Assembly (NCBI GenBank): GCA_032622095.1
Contig: CP136069.1
Span: 35,376,194 to 35,440,193 of the forward strand
Length of the DNA stretch: 64,000 nt
Source: Siphonodentalium dalli
Lineage: Eukaryota > Mollusca > Scaphopoda > Gadilida > Siphonodentaliidae
Reading direction: 5' to 3'
Positions within the stretch are counted from its first letter, which is position 1; each line of letters begins with the position of its first letter. Below the pieces are notes generated by a model. That model ran no database searches and was not told the origin of the DNA. It saw nothing but the letters and a program-made list of their open reading frames with translations. Both the position numbers and the translations under genes were made by a program. This document shows, piece by piece, positions 34,339 through 45,274 of this stretch.

Positions 34339-34508
34339 TTATCTGCACCAATAACAAATGCCTAGATATTCTCTCCATTTCCCAATTCCCAACCGGACAC
34401 TGGCCATGTGACCAGCCATTTCTATAAATTCAGCTTCTGGGACATTTCATGTTCTTCTTATTTTTTTCTAACCGCAAGATAAGTTGTTATATTATTCACT
34501 TTCAATAT

Positions 34509-35485
34509 TAGCTCAACTAACTTTGTTTGAGCTATTGCCATGGGTTGGCGTCCGTCGTCTGCGTGTGCGTGTGTCCGTCAACAATTTCCTTTGGCGCTGG
34601 CTACAGGTTGTACCTTTGATCTGATCTTTATGAAATTTGTCATGAATGTTGACATTGACATGTAGATGGGAACGAGTCATTTTGGGGTCATTCGGCCAAA
34701 AAACATGGCCGCTGGTGGCCATCTTGGATTTCAAAATTAAATCCATTGGCGCAGTCTACAGGTCGTACTGTTCGTCTGATCATCATGAAATTTGTCATGG
34801 ATGTTAATATTGACATGTAGATGGGAACGTGTCATTTTGGGGTCGTTCGGCCAAAAAATATGGCCGCCAGCAGCCATCTTGGATTTTACTCTTTGCATGA
34901 CTAAATCCTTTGGCGCGGGCTACAGGGCGTAGCTTTGGTCGGATCTTCATGAAATTTGTCATGGATGTTAACAATGACATGTAGATGGGAACGAGTCCTT
35001 TTGGGGTCATTCGGCCAAAAAACATGGCCGCCAGCAGCCATCTTGGATTTTACTCTTTGCATGACTAAATCCTTTGGCACGGGCTACAAGTCGTATCTTT
35101 GGTCTGATCATAAGAGATTTGTCATGGATGTTAACAATGACATGTAGATGGGAAACGGGTCATTTTGAGGTCATTCGCCCAAAAAACATGGCCGGCAGCA
35201 GTATTTTACTCTTTACATGACTAAATCCTTTCACATAGGGTACAGGTCGTATCTTTTGTTGGATCATCATGAAATTTGTCATGGACGTTAAAAATGACAT
35301 GTAGATGGGAACGAGTCCTTTTGGGGTCATTCGGCCAAAAAACATGGCCGCCAGCAGCCATCTTGGATTTTACTCTTTGCATAACTAGGCCTTTCAACTT
35401 TCCACATTCCTAATCACTCCATTGACTGTAACACATGAAATTATTCCCTTTCGAAGTTGAGCTACAGTGTCATTGACACTTTCAT
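34509..35485 (+). repeat. AGCTCAACTAAC-headed dispersed repeat, long copy
   Basis: Same head, GTCCGTC run and tail (TTGAGCTACAGTGTCATTGA) as 31002-31523, but with five to six internal units of about 150-165 bp ('GGTCGTA', 'GATGGGAACGAGTC', 'AACATGGCCGCCAGCAGCCA', 'TTTGCATGACTAAATCCTTT'). The different unit number between copies shows that the internal array expands and contracts between fixed ends. Confidence 0.8.
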
Positions 35486-36100
35486 ATTATAATATCTAGT
35501 CATTGTTTGCGCTGTGGTTTCGGAATGGATTGCTTCAATGAACGCTCACCGTGGATGTAAACATTACTATTATTTTGCGATAGTAAAAATGTTGCATTTC
35601 TTAAATGAATATTATTCTAAAAATGTGTTAGTATTTTCTTTCAATATACCTATATTATATAATTAAAATGTCCAATTTGCCCAAATAATCTTGTGTTTGA
35701 TTGCTAATTTTGTTCTTATAACGAAATAAAAAATATTCAAAAAAATGCCGAAGATCTTATGTTGCAGGCGAAGTCACATGATTGAAGTCACATGATCAGC
35801 GGTCGGTGCGGTCACATGATTTAACAGCGATTAGGGGAATTCCTGTCACTATCAAAACAAAAAGATCTCATCCATCGGGATGTAGTCGGGGACAATGTCT
35901 TCCATTGTTGCATTGAAGTCTTCTTCGAACGATGATGTGCCAATTTGTCACTGACTTATGCTGTTTGCCAGTTTATATATGTATATATGGCATTTGGCAT
36001 ATATCATCAACCTCTTTGTGTCAGTTGCGCATAACAATAGCATCATAAAAGATATAAAAGTTGGCCGTGGTTCGTTTGAAAATCCAATCATATATAACAC
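35486..36100. other. Intron I-J, unassigned
   Basis: AT-rich, no feature recognised. Confidence 0.4.
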
Positions 36101-36536
36101 CTTCTGAAGGAGGGATAATTATCCGGTTTAATAAGTAATCACATATACAAACGCTCTTTATTCGCATCATATCGGGAATAGGTTTAACAGGGAACGCTCT
36201 TTATTGAGTCATTGTAAAGGAAAATGGGGAATCGACTTAGAATAGTTGTCATCGTGAATATTTACTAATTACACCGATACACGTAAATACATGTACACGA
36301 ACTTTCGATATATATATGTTTATATACCCGTCAACTCATAGCAATTTCCGGTTTATTAAACGCTTTTTATTCACACCATATCAGGAATACGCTTAATATG
36401 GAATGCTCTTTATTGAGTTATCGTGAAGGAAAGTGGGCACTCGACTTAGAATAGTTGTCATCGTGAATATTTACTAAATTATTCATCAAGGTTCATTTGG
36501 ATATACTCAAAGACTGGGCTCTCCGGCAAATTTATA
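36101..36536. repeat. Two diverged tandem units of about 240 bp
   Basis: 'CCGGTTTA-TAA', 'CGCTCTTTATTCGCA', 'GAACGCTCTTTATTGAGT' and 'CGACTTAGAATAGTTGTCAT' CGTGAATATTTACTAA occur twice in order, at about 36120-36270 and 36350-36480. Confidence 0.7.
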
Positions 36537-36940
36537 TTATTTACGGGAGTTATGTTTTTCTTAGGATGGCATTCTCGTCGGTGGTATGTATGTTTAATGT
36601 GGGTTTTGAGTCTCTTCTGCGTTGTCGTCGGTAGCCACTGTTGGGACCAACTGTATTCACGTTTTTTTCGAAGTGGACGGAACAAATTCTGGACTATTTC
36701 ATCATTATTTACGGGAGTTATGTTTTTCTTAGGATGGCATTCTCGTCGGTGGTATGTTTGTTTAATGTGCGTTTTGAGTCTCTTCTGCGTTGTCGTCGGT
36801 AGCCACTGTTGGGACCAACTGTATTCACATTTTTTTCGAAGTGGACGGAACAAATTCTGGACCATTTCATCATCAACCACTTTAATAGTTTCTGATTTTG
36901 CGCAACAGGTTTCCCCACAGAAATCCCGCCAAATGTCACG
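36537..36940 (-). pseudogene. Duplicated fragment resembling the C-terminal half of a THAP zinc finger
   Basis: Two tandem copies of about 172 bp (36537-36706 and 36710-36878) read on the minus strand as 'WSRICSVHFEKNVNTVGPN' followed by 'YRRQRRRDSKRTLNKHTTDE'. 'S-R-x-C-S-x-HF' with Cys and His three apart is the second half of the C2CH THAP finger of P-element-type transposases and host THAP proteins. The first Cys pair and the AVP box are not visible. The left copy has a stop (TAG) where the right copy has the Trp. Name tentative; an open frame in another phase spans both copies but is less convincing. Confidence 0.38.
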
Positions 36941-37343
36941 TAACGAATATCATTTGGAAATGAATTATACCTAATTCAGAGTCACTATACCGGCCACAGC
37001 GGAAAACACTATATTTATTTGGCATTGTCACAAGTGAATATACGGGACACTCAAGACATTTATATGGAACATTAAAACAACATCGTGAACACGCACCGGA
37101 ATATAGACTTCACATGTTGGCTCGTGTTTTTATAAGCTTTATTTTTGACATGACAGTGTTATCTACCCCGCTCAATCGGCCTTCTGTATTTTTGTTTCTA
37201 ATTTATTTTGCAGGAAATTCTGATAAAATTCCATATTAGTTACGCAAATTATAACAGATACAATTAAGACATGTCTGGTTTCATTGCGGGTCTGCAATCT
37301 CTTGCAGTCAGAAGCTCACGTGGCAGCCATCTTGGATTTTACT
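36941..37343. other. Intron I-J, unassigned, ending in repeat
   Basis: No feature until about 37315, where 'GCAGCCATCTTGGATTTTAC' of the 155-bp-unit family begins; it continues after the hAT element at 38563. Confidence 0.5.
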
Positions 37344-38562
37344 TAGTGATGTACCGATTATCGGTATCGGCTATCGGATCGGGCCGATATATGTGGTATC
37401 GGCAAGATATCTGTATCGACAAAATTTAGTCTCCCGACCGATATCGTCAACCAATACATGTCGCGTCCTTTGTGAACGTTGTTACACCAATTCCGACTTT
37501 AATATTAAATAAATGACGGGAATTTCAGAAAAAATATTTTACGCACGGGTCAGCCCTCCATCACATACGGTGATATACCATGATGACAACATCGACAGGA
37601 GACTGTTGGTACACTCGTGACCCAAATAAACATTTCAAAAGGTACCGTAGTTCCGTACGCTTAATAATTAAAGTTAGAATATAAACTGTATACAATTAAA
37701 ATTACTTACGAGTGCCGAGTAGCACATGATGAAAGCGAATAACAGACACCCCTGGCATTAGAGTGAGAATGGAATCTTCCTATGACTGAATCAGACCGAT
37801 GTATCATTTAGTGAATGATGTATTCATGTGGGTGTGAAATTAATTCCGCGCCATGTGCGACAGTAAGTTGTCACATTTTTATTATCTTCCCAAGGCGGGT
37901 GCCGGGCGGTAATATCAAACGATTAATTGCATGCATTTGATGTCATCGAGTAGGAATCACTAATAAGTTACGTGTTGACAGATGACACAGTAAACTAAAA
38001 ATCACAGTGTTTATAAATAGACGAGTCACACTTGACCAGTTTGCATTAAAGTCGCCGGAGTCGTGACTCGCTATTCCTCGTTATATAGAAACATCACGTG
38101 TTAACAACATTTAAGTGCGTGTGTTTAAAGTGCCCTTGATTCAAATTGATTGACGTTCTGGTATACGATGACTGAAGATGGAGGAGGTGACTAACTTGTT
38201 TGATGGAACCATCTGAACCAATCAGAGTGCTATATGGGCGGGATTTGTATCTGCTGTCATGGGCAGAGAAAATCATGTCAACAATTTATGAGGGACATTT
38301 CAGGTGTTATTAAACAAATATTGAGGAAATCTTTTGAATGCAACGAAATATTAAATCGTTTTGCCAGGGTTTTTGGGTAACTTTTTTTGCGACCAGGTTA
38401 TCGGTTCTTTGCCGACAATACTTTGCAATTTAAAAGACTAATTGATATGGAGTTTTGTTCACGTACAAGACTTATCGGTATCTGTATCGGATCAGCCGAT
38501 AATTCTACTGAAAATATTGGCTATCGGCTTTTACCGATAACCCCCGTATCGTTACATCACTA
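37344..38562. mobile_element. Non-autonomous hAT element, 1219 bp
   Basis: Ends TAGTGATGTACCGATTATCG and, reversed, TAGTGATGTAACGATACGGG. An identical 8-bp duplication ATTTTACT lies at 37336-37343 and 38563-38570. Subterminal clusters of TATCGG/CCGATA on both sides. It sits in a repeat unit reading '...GGATTTTACT|CTTTGCAT...', so the empty site is known. No transposase remnant found. Confidence 0.92.
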
Positions 38563-38955
38563 ATTTTACTCTTTGCATCACTAAATCCTTTGACACACCC
38601 TACGGAGCATATCCCTCATCTGATCATCACAAACTTCATATGGATCCTCGGGGTGACCTCTAGATGGGTGGTTACCATTTTTTCCGAATTCTGTTAAAAA
38701 AAACCTGGCTGCCAGCGGCCATCTTGGATCTTACTCTTTGAATGACTAAATTCTTTAACACACCTTGCAGGTCACATTTTTTATCCAATCATCACCACAC
38801 TTCATATGGATCTTCGGGGTGATCTCCAGATGGGAGCTTCCCTTTTTTTTTTAAATCTGTTTAAAAAACATGGCCGCCAATAATTCTTTGGCGACAGATC
38901 CACTTTTTCAGGCAAAAAAACTTAACGAGCACCATCTTCCGATGCACACCTCTTG
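38563..38955 (+). repeat. Continuation of the 155-bp-unit repeat
   Basis: Units with 'ACTAAATCCTTTGACACACC', 'ACTTCATATGGATC-TCGGGG', 'AGATGGG' and 'CCGCCAATAATTC'; ends GATGCACACCTCTTGTTA, the same tail word as other palindrome-headed elements here. Confidence 0.65.
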
Positions 38956-40182
38956 TTATAAACTACTTTGTTTTGACATTAAATAATATTAAACTCTTCC
39001 AGCGACCATAGACCTGATATCTGTGCCCATGACCTTTATAGGTGTCATTTGGTTGATTTGCCTCAAAATATTAACCCTGCATACACATATTAACCCTGTC
39101 CAATGTGATAAGTCAAATATTTTTCATCCCATCACCGATTCACATCCAGATTATTCTTGACACACTCTTCTTCTTCTTCTTCCGATTTCAGTCCACCATC
39201 AACAGGCTGATGATTATGACTAATTTATTTTGGCAACGACTGGCGATAATTTCTCTTCATGATTGGGGTTTGTGATAAAATAATTGATTTGATTTGAATT
39301 TGATTTGAATTTGATTTGAATTTTTTGTTTTTTTGTTTTTTTGTTTTTTGTTTTTTGTGCATTCACTCTTCACTGTATATATCTTGGTATTGATGTATCA
39401 GTTTTAAGCCCACCTATAACCATAACATGAACACATGCTAGTCGAAACATTACTTTATCTGGTCTGTCTCAGTTACATATATATACATGTAATTGATGGA
39501 AACCCCTTCATATATCATTCCAAGCATCTCCATGTTATGTCTATATTCAGTTTTGATTGAGTTGGTATTGTAGAAGGGATGGGTTAAACATCTGCCAATC
39601 GTGATTGGCCTCTCATTATTAAGTGTCGACTGCAGTTATTGGTTCATGAACATAATGTATTGATTCCTATACATTTTGTGAATGTAGAGGGTGTGTGATT
39701 ATTGTAACGTATTACTGGACATCGTGTAAAAATAACGAGAAAACTCATAGATAAAAATAATGCACCCACGGAATAATGCAACCACGGAATAATGCAACCA
39801 CGGAATGATGCAAAGGGGATATGTCCAGGATCAACCTGCGTTATATATTTAGCTCTGTATCGCATTGTGATTATCTCAGGTGCTAGGACATGGCTCCTTT
39901 TGAGTAATAAAAAGCGAAATTGTCTCCCGACAGGGCTAACTATGGTTGCCCAATCGCGTTATGTGTTTTTCAGAGCAGCCACATTTATTTTCCCATTGCG
40001 GAAATCCTGATTGTAGTTAGTTTCAAATAAATCATTCACAATCATATTCATTCATTATCCAAAACTTTGTTTGGGATCAAGCTTTCTTTCAAAGAGGATC
40101 CTCTGGTTCCAGCTGAGAGATATCATTATGTTAATCCTGGGGTTCATGACGGGAGCTGCCCTGGTGCAGCATTAAAGATCAT
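38956..40182. other. Intron I-J, decayed tandem units and simple repeats
   Basis: 39000-39150 and 39380-39530 match 17450-17790 ('GGTGTCATTTGGTTGATTTG', 'AACACATGCTA'). A GAATTTGATTT microsatellite with a poly-T/G run lies at 39285-39355, and a CCACGGAATAATGCAA triplet near 39765-39810. Nothing coding. Confidence 0.5.
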
Positions 40183-40336
40183 GTGCCAGTGCATTCTCTT
40201 ATATATGTGAGTCTCCCATATAGAGCCTCACATATATCAGAGAATGCCCTGGCTTACAAGGTGAAGGTAAATATTGTTAGGCCAATATATAGACTATTGG
40301 AGATTCACATATATAAGAGAATGCATTGGCACAGTG
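40183..40336. repeat. Diverged double copy of the GCATTCTCTTATATATG hairpin module
   Basis: 'GTGCCAGTGCATTCTCTTAT' at about 40180 and 'TATATAAGAGAATGCATTGG' at 40310 bracket two diverged hairpins with centres CTCCCATATAGAG and TATAGACTATTGG. Same module as at 19966, 30886 and 60558, but no flanking TIR is preserved. Confidence 0.7.
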
Positions 40337-40532
40337 TTTTCGCAAAATTGCAGGAAGCTGAAGGGTTAAGAAGATCCAGATGGTCACACTTATCTATTGT
40401 AATTTTCAATATTAATGGCTATAGTTAGGTCATTTTATGAAGATACTGAAATAAAGAGAAGTGCCTAGGGATGATCAAAATAAATATATTTATATACAAA
40501 TTTTTATTTAAATTTATTTCTGTGCGTTTCAG

Positions 40533-40559
40533 GAGGTGGAGGAGGTGGAAGAGGTCGTG
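40533..40559 (+). CDS. VWA5A: VWA5A-like micro-exon J (27 nt), Gly/Arg
   Basis: GCGTTTCAG precedes the exon and GTAAGT follows it. The 27 nt enter and leave in phase 1 and encode, with flanking bases, 'RGGGGGRGRG'. Both splice signals are good, the phase fits exons I and K, and the composition fits the low-complexity linker. The exon is flanked by two introns of about 10.2 kb. Because its length is nine codons, skipping it would keep the frame. RNA evidence is needed, since simple GGA/GGT sequence can arise by chance. Confidence 0.6.
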
Positions 40560-40574
40560 GTAAGTATTATAATA

Positions 40575-40897
40575 TAAAATTAGTAGATGTGGACACAAGT
40601 CCAAATTTTATGAATAAATTATACTCACCTAACACAATTCATACAGAATTAGATATCTTAGAAACTCGCCGCCCAAACTCCTGGAAATGCGTTGTGTTTC
40701 ATTCCGTCTCCTGGTTAAAATTTTTAGCCGAGCCGAGCATGCACATTTCGCATACCGGTCTAACCAGTTTGATCCCACGGTGTCACAATCAGCCATGGGA
40801 CAGCTCTATCTGATGGGAGGAGGGCGGGAATGAATTATGTCAGGTGAGTATTATTTATTCATAAAATTTGGTCTTGTGTCCAAATCTACTAATTTTA
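40575..40897. mobile_element. MITE with about 65-bp TIRs, starting 15 nt after micro-exon J
   Basis: TAAAATTAGTAGATGTGGAC ... CCAAATTTTATGAATAAATT ... TACTCACCTAACACAATTC on the left faces the reverse complement on the right, ending AAATCTACTAATTTTA. The total is 323 bp. It lies inside the intron immediately downstream of the 27-nt exon. Confidence 0.8.
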
Positions 40898-40921
40898 TTT
40901 TTTAAATTAGTCACTCACCAG

Positions 40922-42094
40922 TAGGGCCCGACAAATTGGCAATTTCAACATTGAATCAAATCTCGAATCGAATCATAAAAATGATTCGAAATCAAATCGA
41001 ATCTTTTTCAAACACGTTAATAGATTGGCGGTACCGATCAGTGGGAGGTACGAGCAAAAATGGGGGCAAATGTGCAATGATTTTATAACGTCAGTGAGTA
41101 ACTCAGATTACGAAGGAGAAACTTAATTTCTATGACATGATATGAACAGTATTTAATCACAGTTTTATATGAGAATGGCACCATCATTTCATATTTTCAC
41201 TATGCGTGAAGTTCGTGAAAGTAAGCAGTTTGGAACTTTGGAATCAATTGAGTCTGCACATGTACGCTTCACCCTGTCGCGCACAGCAGGCACGCACAAT
41301 ATCAAAATTGCGCACCGTGACTTGGGAATGGCGCATACGCAAACGGGATTACAGGAACTATGTATAGTATCCCAACTTGGGCCTGTCCATCGGATGAATT
41401 GAGTTGTCATGAAAGCTAAATGCTCAACCATATTCCATTTCCCGGATAACATATGCGGTATAAAGATGTTGATTAGATTTGGACACATGTTGGAGCCCGA
41501 ACTGTTTATTTAATATAGTTATATCGTGTCAAGTTTTAAATAAAAAAAAATATGTTATTTGATTGAGCTGAGTAACGCAATATTGGCTTTTCTGGTAAGA
41601 ATGTCAAATACCGACATACAAATACGACCCACAAGAAATTTCACTCGATTCCGCAGCTGGGGCCCGGCAAAATCGCGACATTACTGGTTTTATGTGGTGG
41701 AGGAAACCCATGTGCGCTATGATTTTGGAAACCGTGATGAACACGCGGACCATCACATACCTACCAGCAGGTTGCACGAGTAACCCACCCTCCTGCCATG
41801 TGTAGCCAGCGCTGGGACTGGGAGGCCAATATATATATGAGCAGTTGGCTATTGGACAACTTACCCTACACACATTGGACCAAGGAGGTCCCAGATGGTC
41901 GTGGAAGGAGCCTCAGGTTAAGTATTGGGGATATAATGAATGTTTTGTATATATAATGCAGTCTATTCCCGCTGATATGGGACTTGTATACAACGATTCG
42001 AAATATCCCGAATCACACGACTGCTTTCGAATCGAATCAAATCGTAACGTAAGATTCAAAATTGAATCGAATCTCAAAGCTTCGTCGGGCCCTA
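40922..42094. mobile_element. Non-autonomous hAT element, 1173 bp
   Basis: Ends TAGGGCCCGACAAATTGG and, reversed, TAGGGCCCGACGAAGCTTTG. Flanking octamers CTCACCAG (40914-40921) and CTCACCTG (42095-42102) match at 7 of 8. Subterminal GAATCGAATC words are abundant on both sides. Only short open frames inside, none like a transposase. Confidence 0.85.
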
Positions 42095-42102
42095 CTCACC
42101 TG

Positions 42103-43250
42103 ACATAATTCATACAGAATTATGCTCACTCCATCGCTGCTCCGTATAGCTCTGGTCTGATGATGTTGTCCCATGCTTCTTCCATGAAATATTCTTTTCA
42201 TTATTTATATTATAACATTATACAGAACACTATTTGCATGTGATAACCAACCACAACTATACTTCACAGCAAACTCACTGGAGAATCTAACCAACACTCA
42301 GTGGGTGAATTTAGTGACACTAGCCTACTAAGTGGGATAGTGTAACTAAATTCACCCTCTGGGGACCTCATTCTGCAAATGACAGGCACCTTATTCTCGG
42401 GCCTGGTTTTAAAGGCCACAGTTAATTTAAATAATATTTAGCGTAAATTGAAATTTTGAACAACTGATGCATAAAGCTATGATTATTTTAATTATTATTT
42501 GTGTATTTATAGCCAGACAGGCCTGAGTGCCATTTAACAAACACTGCCCCTAAAGAGATTCACTATACATGTATTGATATAGACACTAACTAGGGTTCAG
42601 TAAGCAACTTGCTAGGACTACAGAACTTTGAAACGACATGGTCACATCTAAATTGTCTCAGTAATTATATCTGCATGCAACTAAGAACAAAATTGCTATT
42701 CCTATGATGTAAATCTATGCTTGATATATTATATGCTGGCTTTGCCCTCTGGTCTTAGGATATAAACAAGAAGGGTAGAGACCTTTGTTTGAGTTAAATA
42801 TTATAATCAACAGATAACAAATTGGAACCTAAATATTAAATATAACATAATAATAATATTAAATATACATACATTACATGTGCAAACCCTATAGTGAACA
42901 TTTATAATGTGCCCCCTTTCTCTTGTGTTTAGGTTGTTTCTTCAGATAGATAGAGTTACTACAAATAGGGTAGTGCCCTTCCTGTAGTCTGAGCTTACGC
43001 TTTGTCCAACAATGGGCACAAACTGAGGATGGACTTCTGCAGCAATTTTTGAAAACTGCGTTGAAATATGAAAGATAAAATTTACAACCACATGTCAGAT
43101 TGTTGACGATTATCGTAATACAACAGGGGAACACTGTGTCCATAACGTAACTATCAGAAGTTTAACAAACTCTGGAAACAACTTAACTTGTTTGGGACGT
43201 GATTCTCTTGAGAAAACATTACTTACAGACGAGATTGTTTGCAGAAATAC
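42103..43250. other. Intron J-K, mostly unassigned, with a hairpin relic
   Basis: At 42295-42400 lies a diverged single-hairpin copy of the 32496 MITE family (GTGGGTGAATTTAGTGACAC ... GTCACTAAATTC-like arms, then CTGGGGACCTCATTCTGC). A minus-strand open frame at 42889-43143 encodes 84 residues rich in Cys ('CGCKFYLSYFNAVFKNCCRS'); I do not recognise it and see no supporting context. Confidence 0.5.
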
Positions 43251-43930
43251 TTACTTTATATAATTTTATAGCAATTTATGCGTTTATTCAATGTTGGGTC
43301 AGACCATTTGCCATGGTAGAATTCTCAGCTTGACAACTAATACTATATGTGTGATCATCCGTAGTCTATAAATCTTCTAGAAATTTTAGGTAGATACCGT
43401 CAATTGCGACCGGTTGCCATCGCAACCTAGTTAAGGAAATTTATGCCTTTGGGGGCTGTAATTTCGCTATATGACGATATATTTGCGACATTTTGAATCA
43501 AATATAAATGATTTCCAAAGTTATATGATCCAGGAATATTTTGCCAACACCTGGAACTAGCCTTGCTCGAAAATCACCCATCACCGACAGAGGGCATCAT
43601 TCAAAATGGCCACCAACCCCCCGTTTATTTAATGTTAAAATTCTTACTCTTATATCATTTTATAGCAATCTATGCGCTGATTTAATGCTGCCATGGGTCA
43701 GACCATTTGTCATGATAGAATTCTCCACGTGACAACTCATAATATATGGGTGATCATCCGTGGTCTATAAATCTTCCAAACATTTTGGGTAGATACCACC
43801 AAATGGCAACCGATTTTCGGAAAATTATGCATTTGGGGGCTGTAATTTGGCTATACGAGATGTCTGCATGCGACATTTTGAATCAAATGTAATTTATTTC
43901 CTAAAATAGGATCCAGGAATATACTTAAAT
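43251..43930 (+). repeat. Two tandem units of about 390 bp
   Basis: 'ATTTTATAGCAAT-TATGCG', 'GGGTCAGACCATTTG-CATG', 'GTGATCATCCGT-GTCTATAA', 'TTTGGGGGCTGTAATTT' and 'GCGACATTTTGAATCAAAT' occur twice in the same order, starting near 43258 and 43650. Diverged; no coding sequence. Confidence 0.75.
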
Positions 43931-44105
43931 TTCTCTCGCTTCTTGTTCCTTCCACTGAAGGGGTCAAGATTCACCTGCCATGGTGATTGCCAATCGAAAA
44001 CTTGTCTATGTGTCTACGTCTTATAGGCTACTGGGCGACTCCATTTTGGAACAATGACGTCACAAATCACGGAACGCGACCCCCACGTGACTCCAAAAAT
44101 AGGTT
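43931..44105. other. Short unassigned stretch before the copia element
   Basis: No feature recognised. Confidence 0.4.
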
Positions 44106-44110
44106 ACATC

Positions 44111-44353
44111 TGAAAACACTGGTAGCAAAGCTCACCTTATATGTTTATCTCCGTCACCGGGCCCATTGTCTTTTGCTGTCCTCCCATTTTCATTGTCTCC
44201 ATTCAGTTATTTCGTTCTTCTCGCTCCTCACATTTAAACCGACTGACGTAATCTCGCTCACTTCCGCTTTCACTTCCGGTATGTACAATTGCTATCAAAG
44301 AGCAATAACTCTATCTCACTGTCTCTCCACATAACTCAAACATGTAGTTAACA
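44111..44353 (-). repeat. 3' LTR of the copia element (243 bp)
   Basis: Starts TGAAAACACTGGTAGCAAAG and ends CATGTAGTTAACA in plus-strand reading. It carries a 12-bp duplication (CTTTCACTTCCG) absent from the other LTR. On the element's own strand it is preceded by a purine tract, AAAAGAGAGAGAGGAA, at about 44356-44371, a likely plus-strand primer site. Confidence 0.93.
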
Positions 44354-44475
44354 GGATTCCTCTCTCTCTTTTGTTTTTGTTTTTTTCTTCTATTAAATAT
44401 ATATACACTATTATTAGTCCAAATCCAAAACAATTTTCAATGTCACTTTTGTGTCACCACTCACATGAATAAATA

Positions 44476-45241
44476 TCATACATGTACAGGTAGATGTCCA
44501 TGCTCCAGTATTGTGCACAACGGTTTTGCTGCAGCTCCTCGTTTCGTCAAACAGTCTGACAACTGCGATGCACTTTCAACCCAGTGAATATCAGATATTT
44601 CTCCCTTGTTCAGCATCTGCTTAAGACTGGATATGTCAATACAGAGCCTCTTCTCCGAAGGTTGCTTTGTTGAACTGATGTTTTTCACCAAAGATTTATT
44701 GTCTGTGAAAACATCCAGTGGAATAACATTTTGTCCTATTTCATGATGAATAAGTTCACTGATAATGCATCCTAAATAGAAAACCATATCAACTGCATCA
44801 ACCATTGCTAATGTTTCAGCTGCCAATGTACTTTTTACCACTCTTATGATTTTTACAGATTTCCAACATACTGGGAATGATGCTCCTTTCTCATCAGTAA
44901 GGAATATGATGAAACCAACGGTACTTGAGAAACCATCCGGGAGGTTTGCAAGTGAAGCATCACAATAAACCTTTAATCTCAAGCTGTTGTTTTCGGAAAG
45001 TTTTTTGGAAACACAATACTGTAAGGATCCAATTATAGACTTTTGATGAATTTATTTGCCTTAAGAATATATGTTCCACTTTCGGATCCTTGACTGATGT
45101 ACTCAATTCTAGGGCATCATAAGCAGATTCAGGTCGTGTTTGCCCTATCACCCAGTTTATCTGTCCTATAGAGCTGCGAAGTTGGGTTATCTCGTCCTTA
45201 TTTAGAGAGTCATTCTTTCTTGATGCACGTTGAGCATACAT
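44476..45241 (-). pseudogene. copia connection and RNase H, frameshifted
   Basis: 45241-44960 has 'QLRSSIGQINWVIGQTRPES', the copia connection segment. 44982-44476 has the RNase H acidic residues in 'KVYCDASLANLPDGFSSTVG', 'STLAAETLAMVDAVD' and 'LDVFTDNKSLV'. The two are in different frames, broken near 44975. Confidence 0.9.
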
Positions 45242-45274
45242 CGGAATCTCATAAAGTGAATCAATATAGTGGTC

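Noticed and set aside
42889-43143. Cys-rich 84-residue minus-strand frame as a secreted peptide or cytokine
   Set aside because: No clear signal peptide, no promoter or splice context, and no family motif I can place; kept only as a remark.
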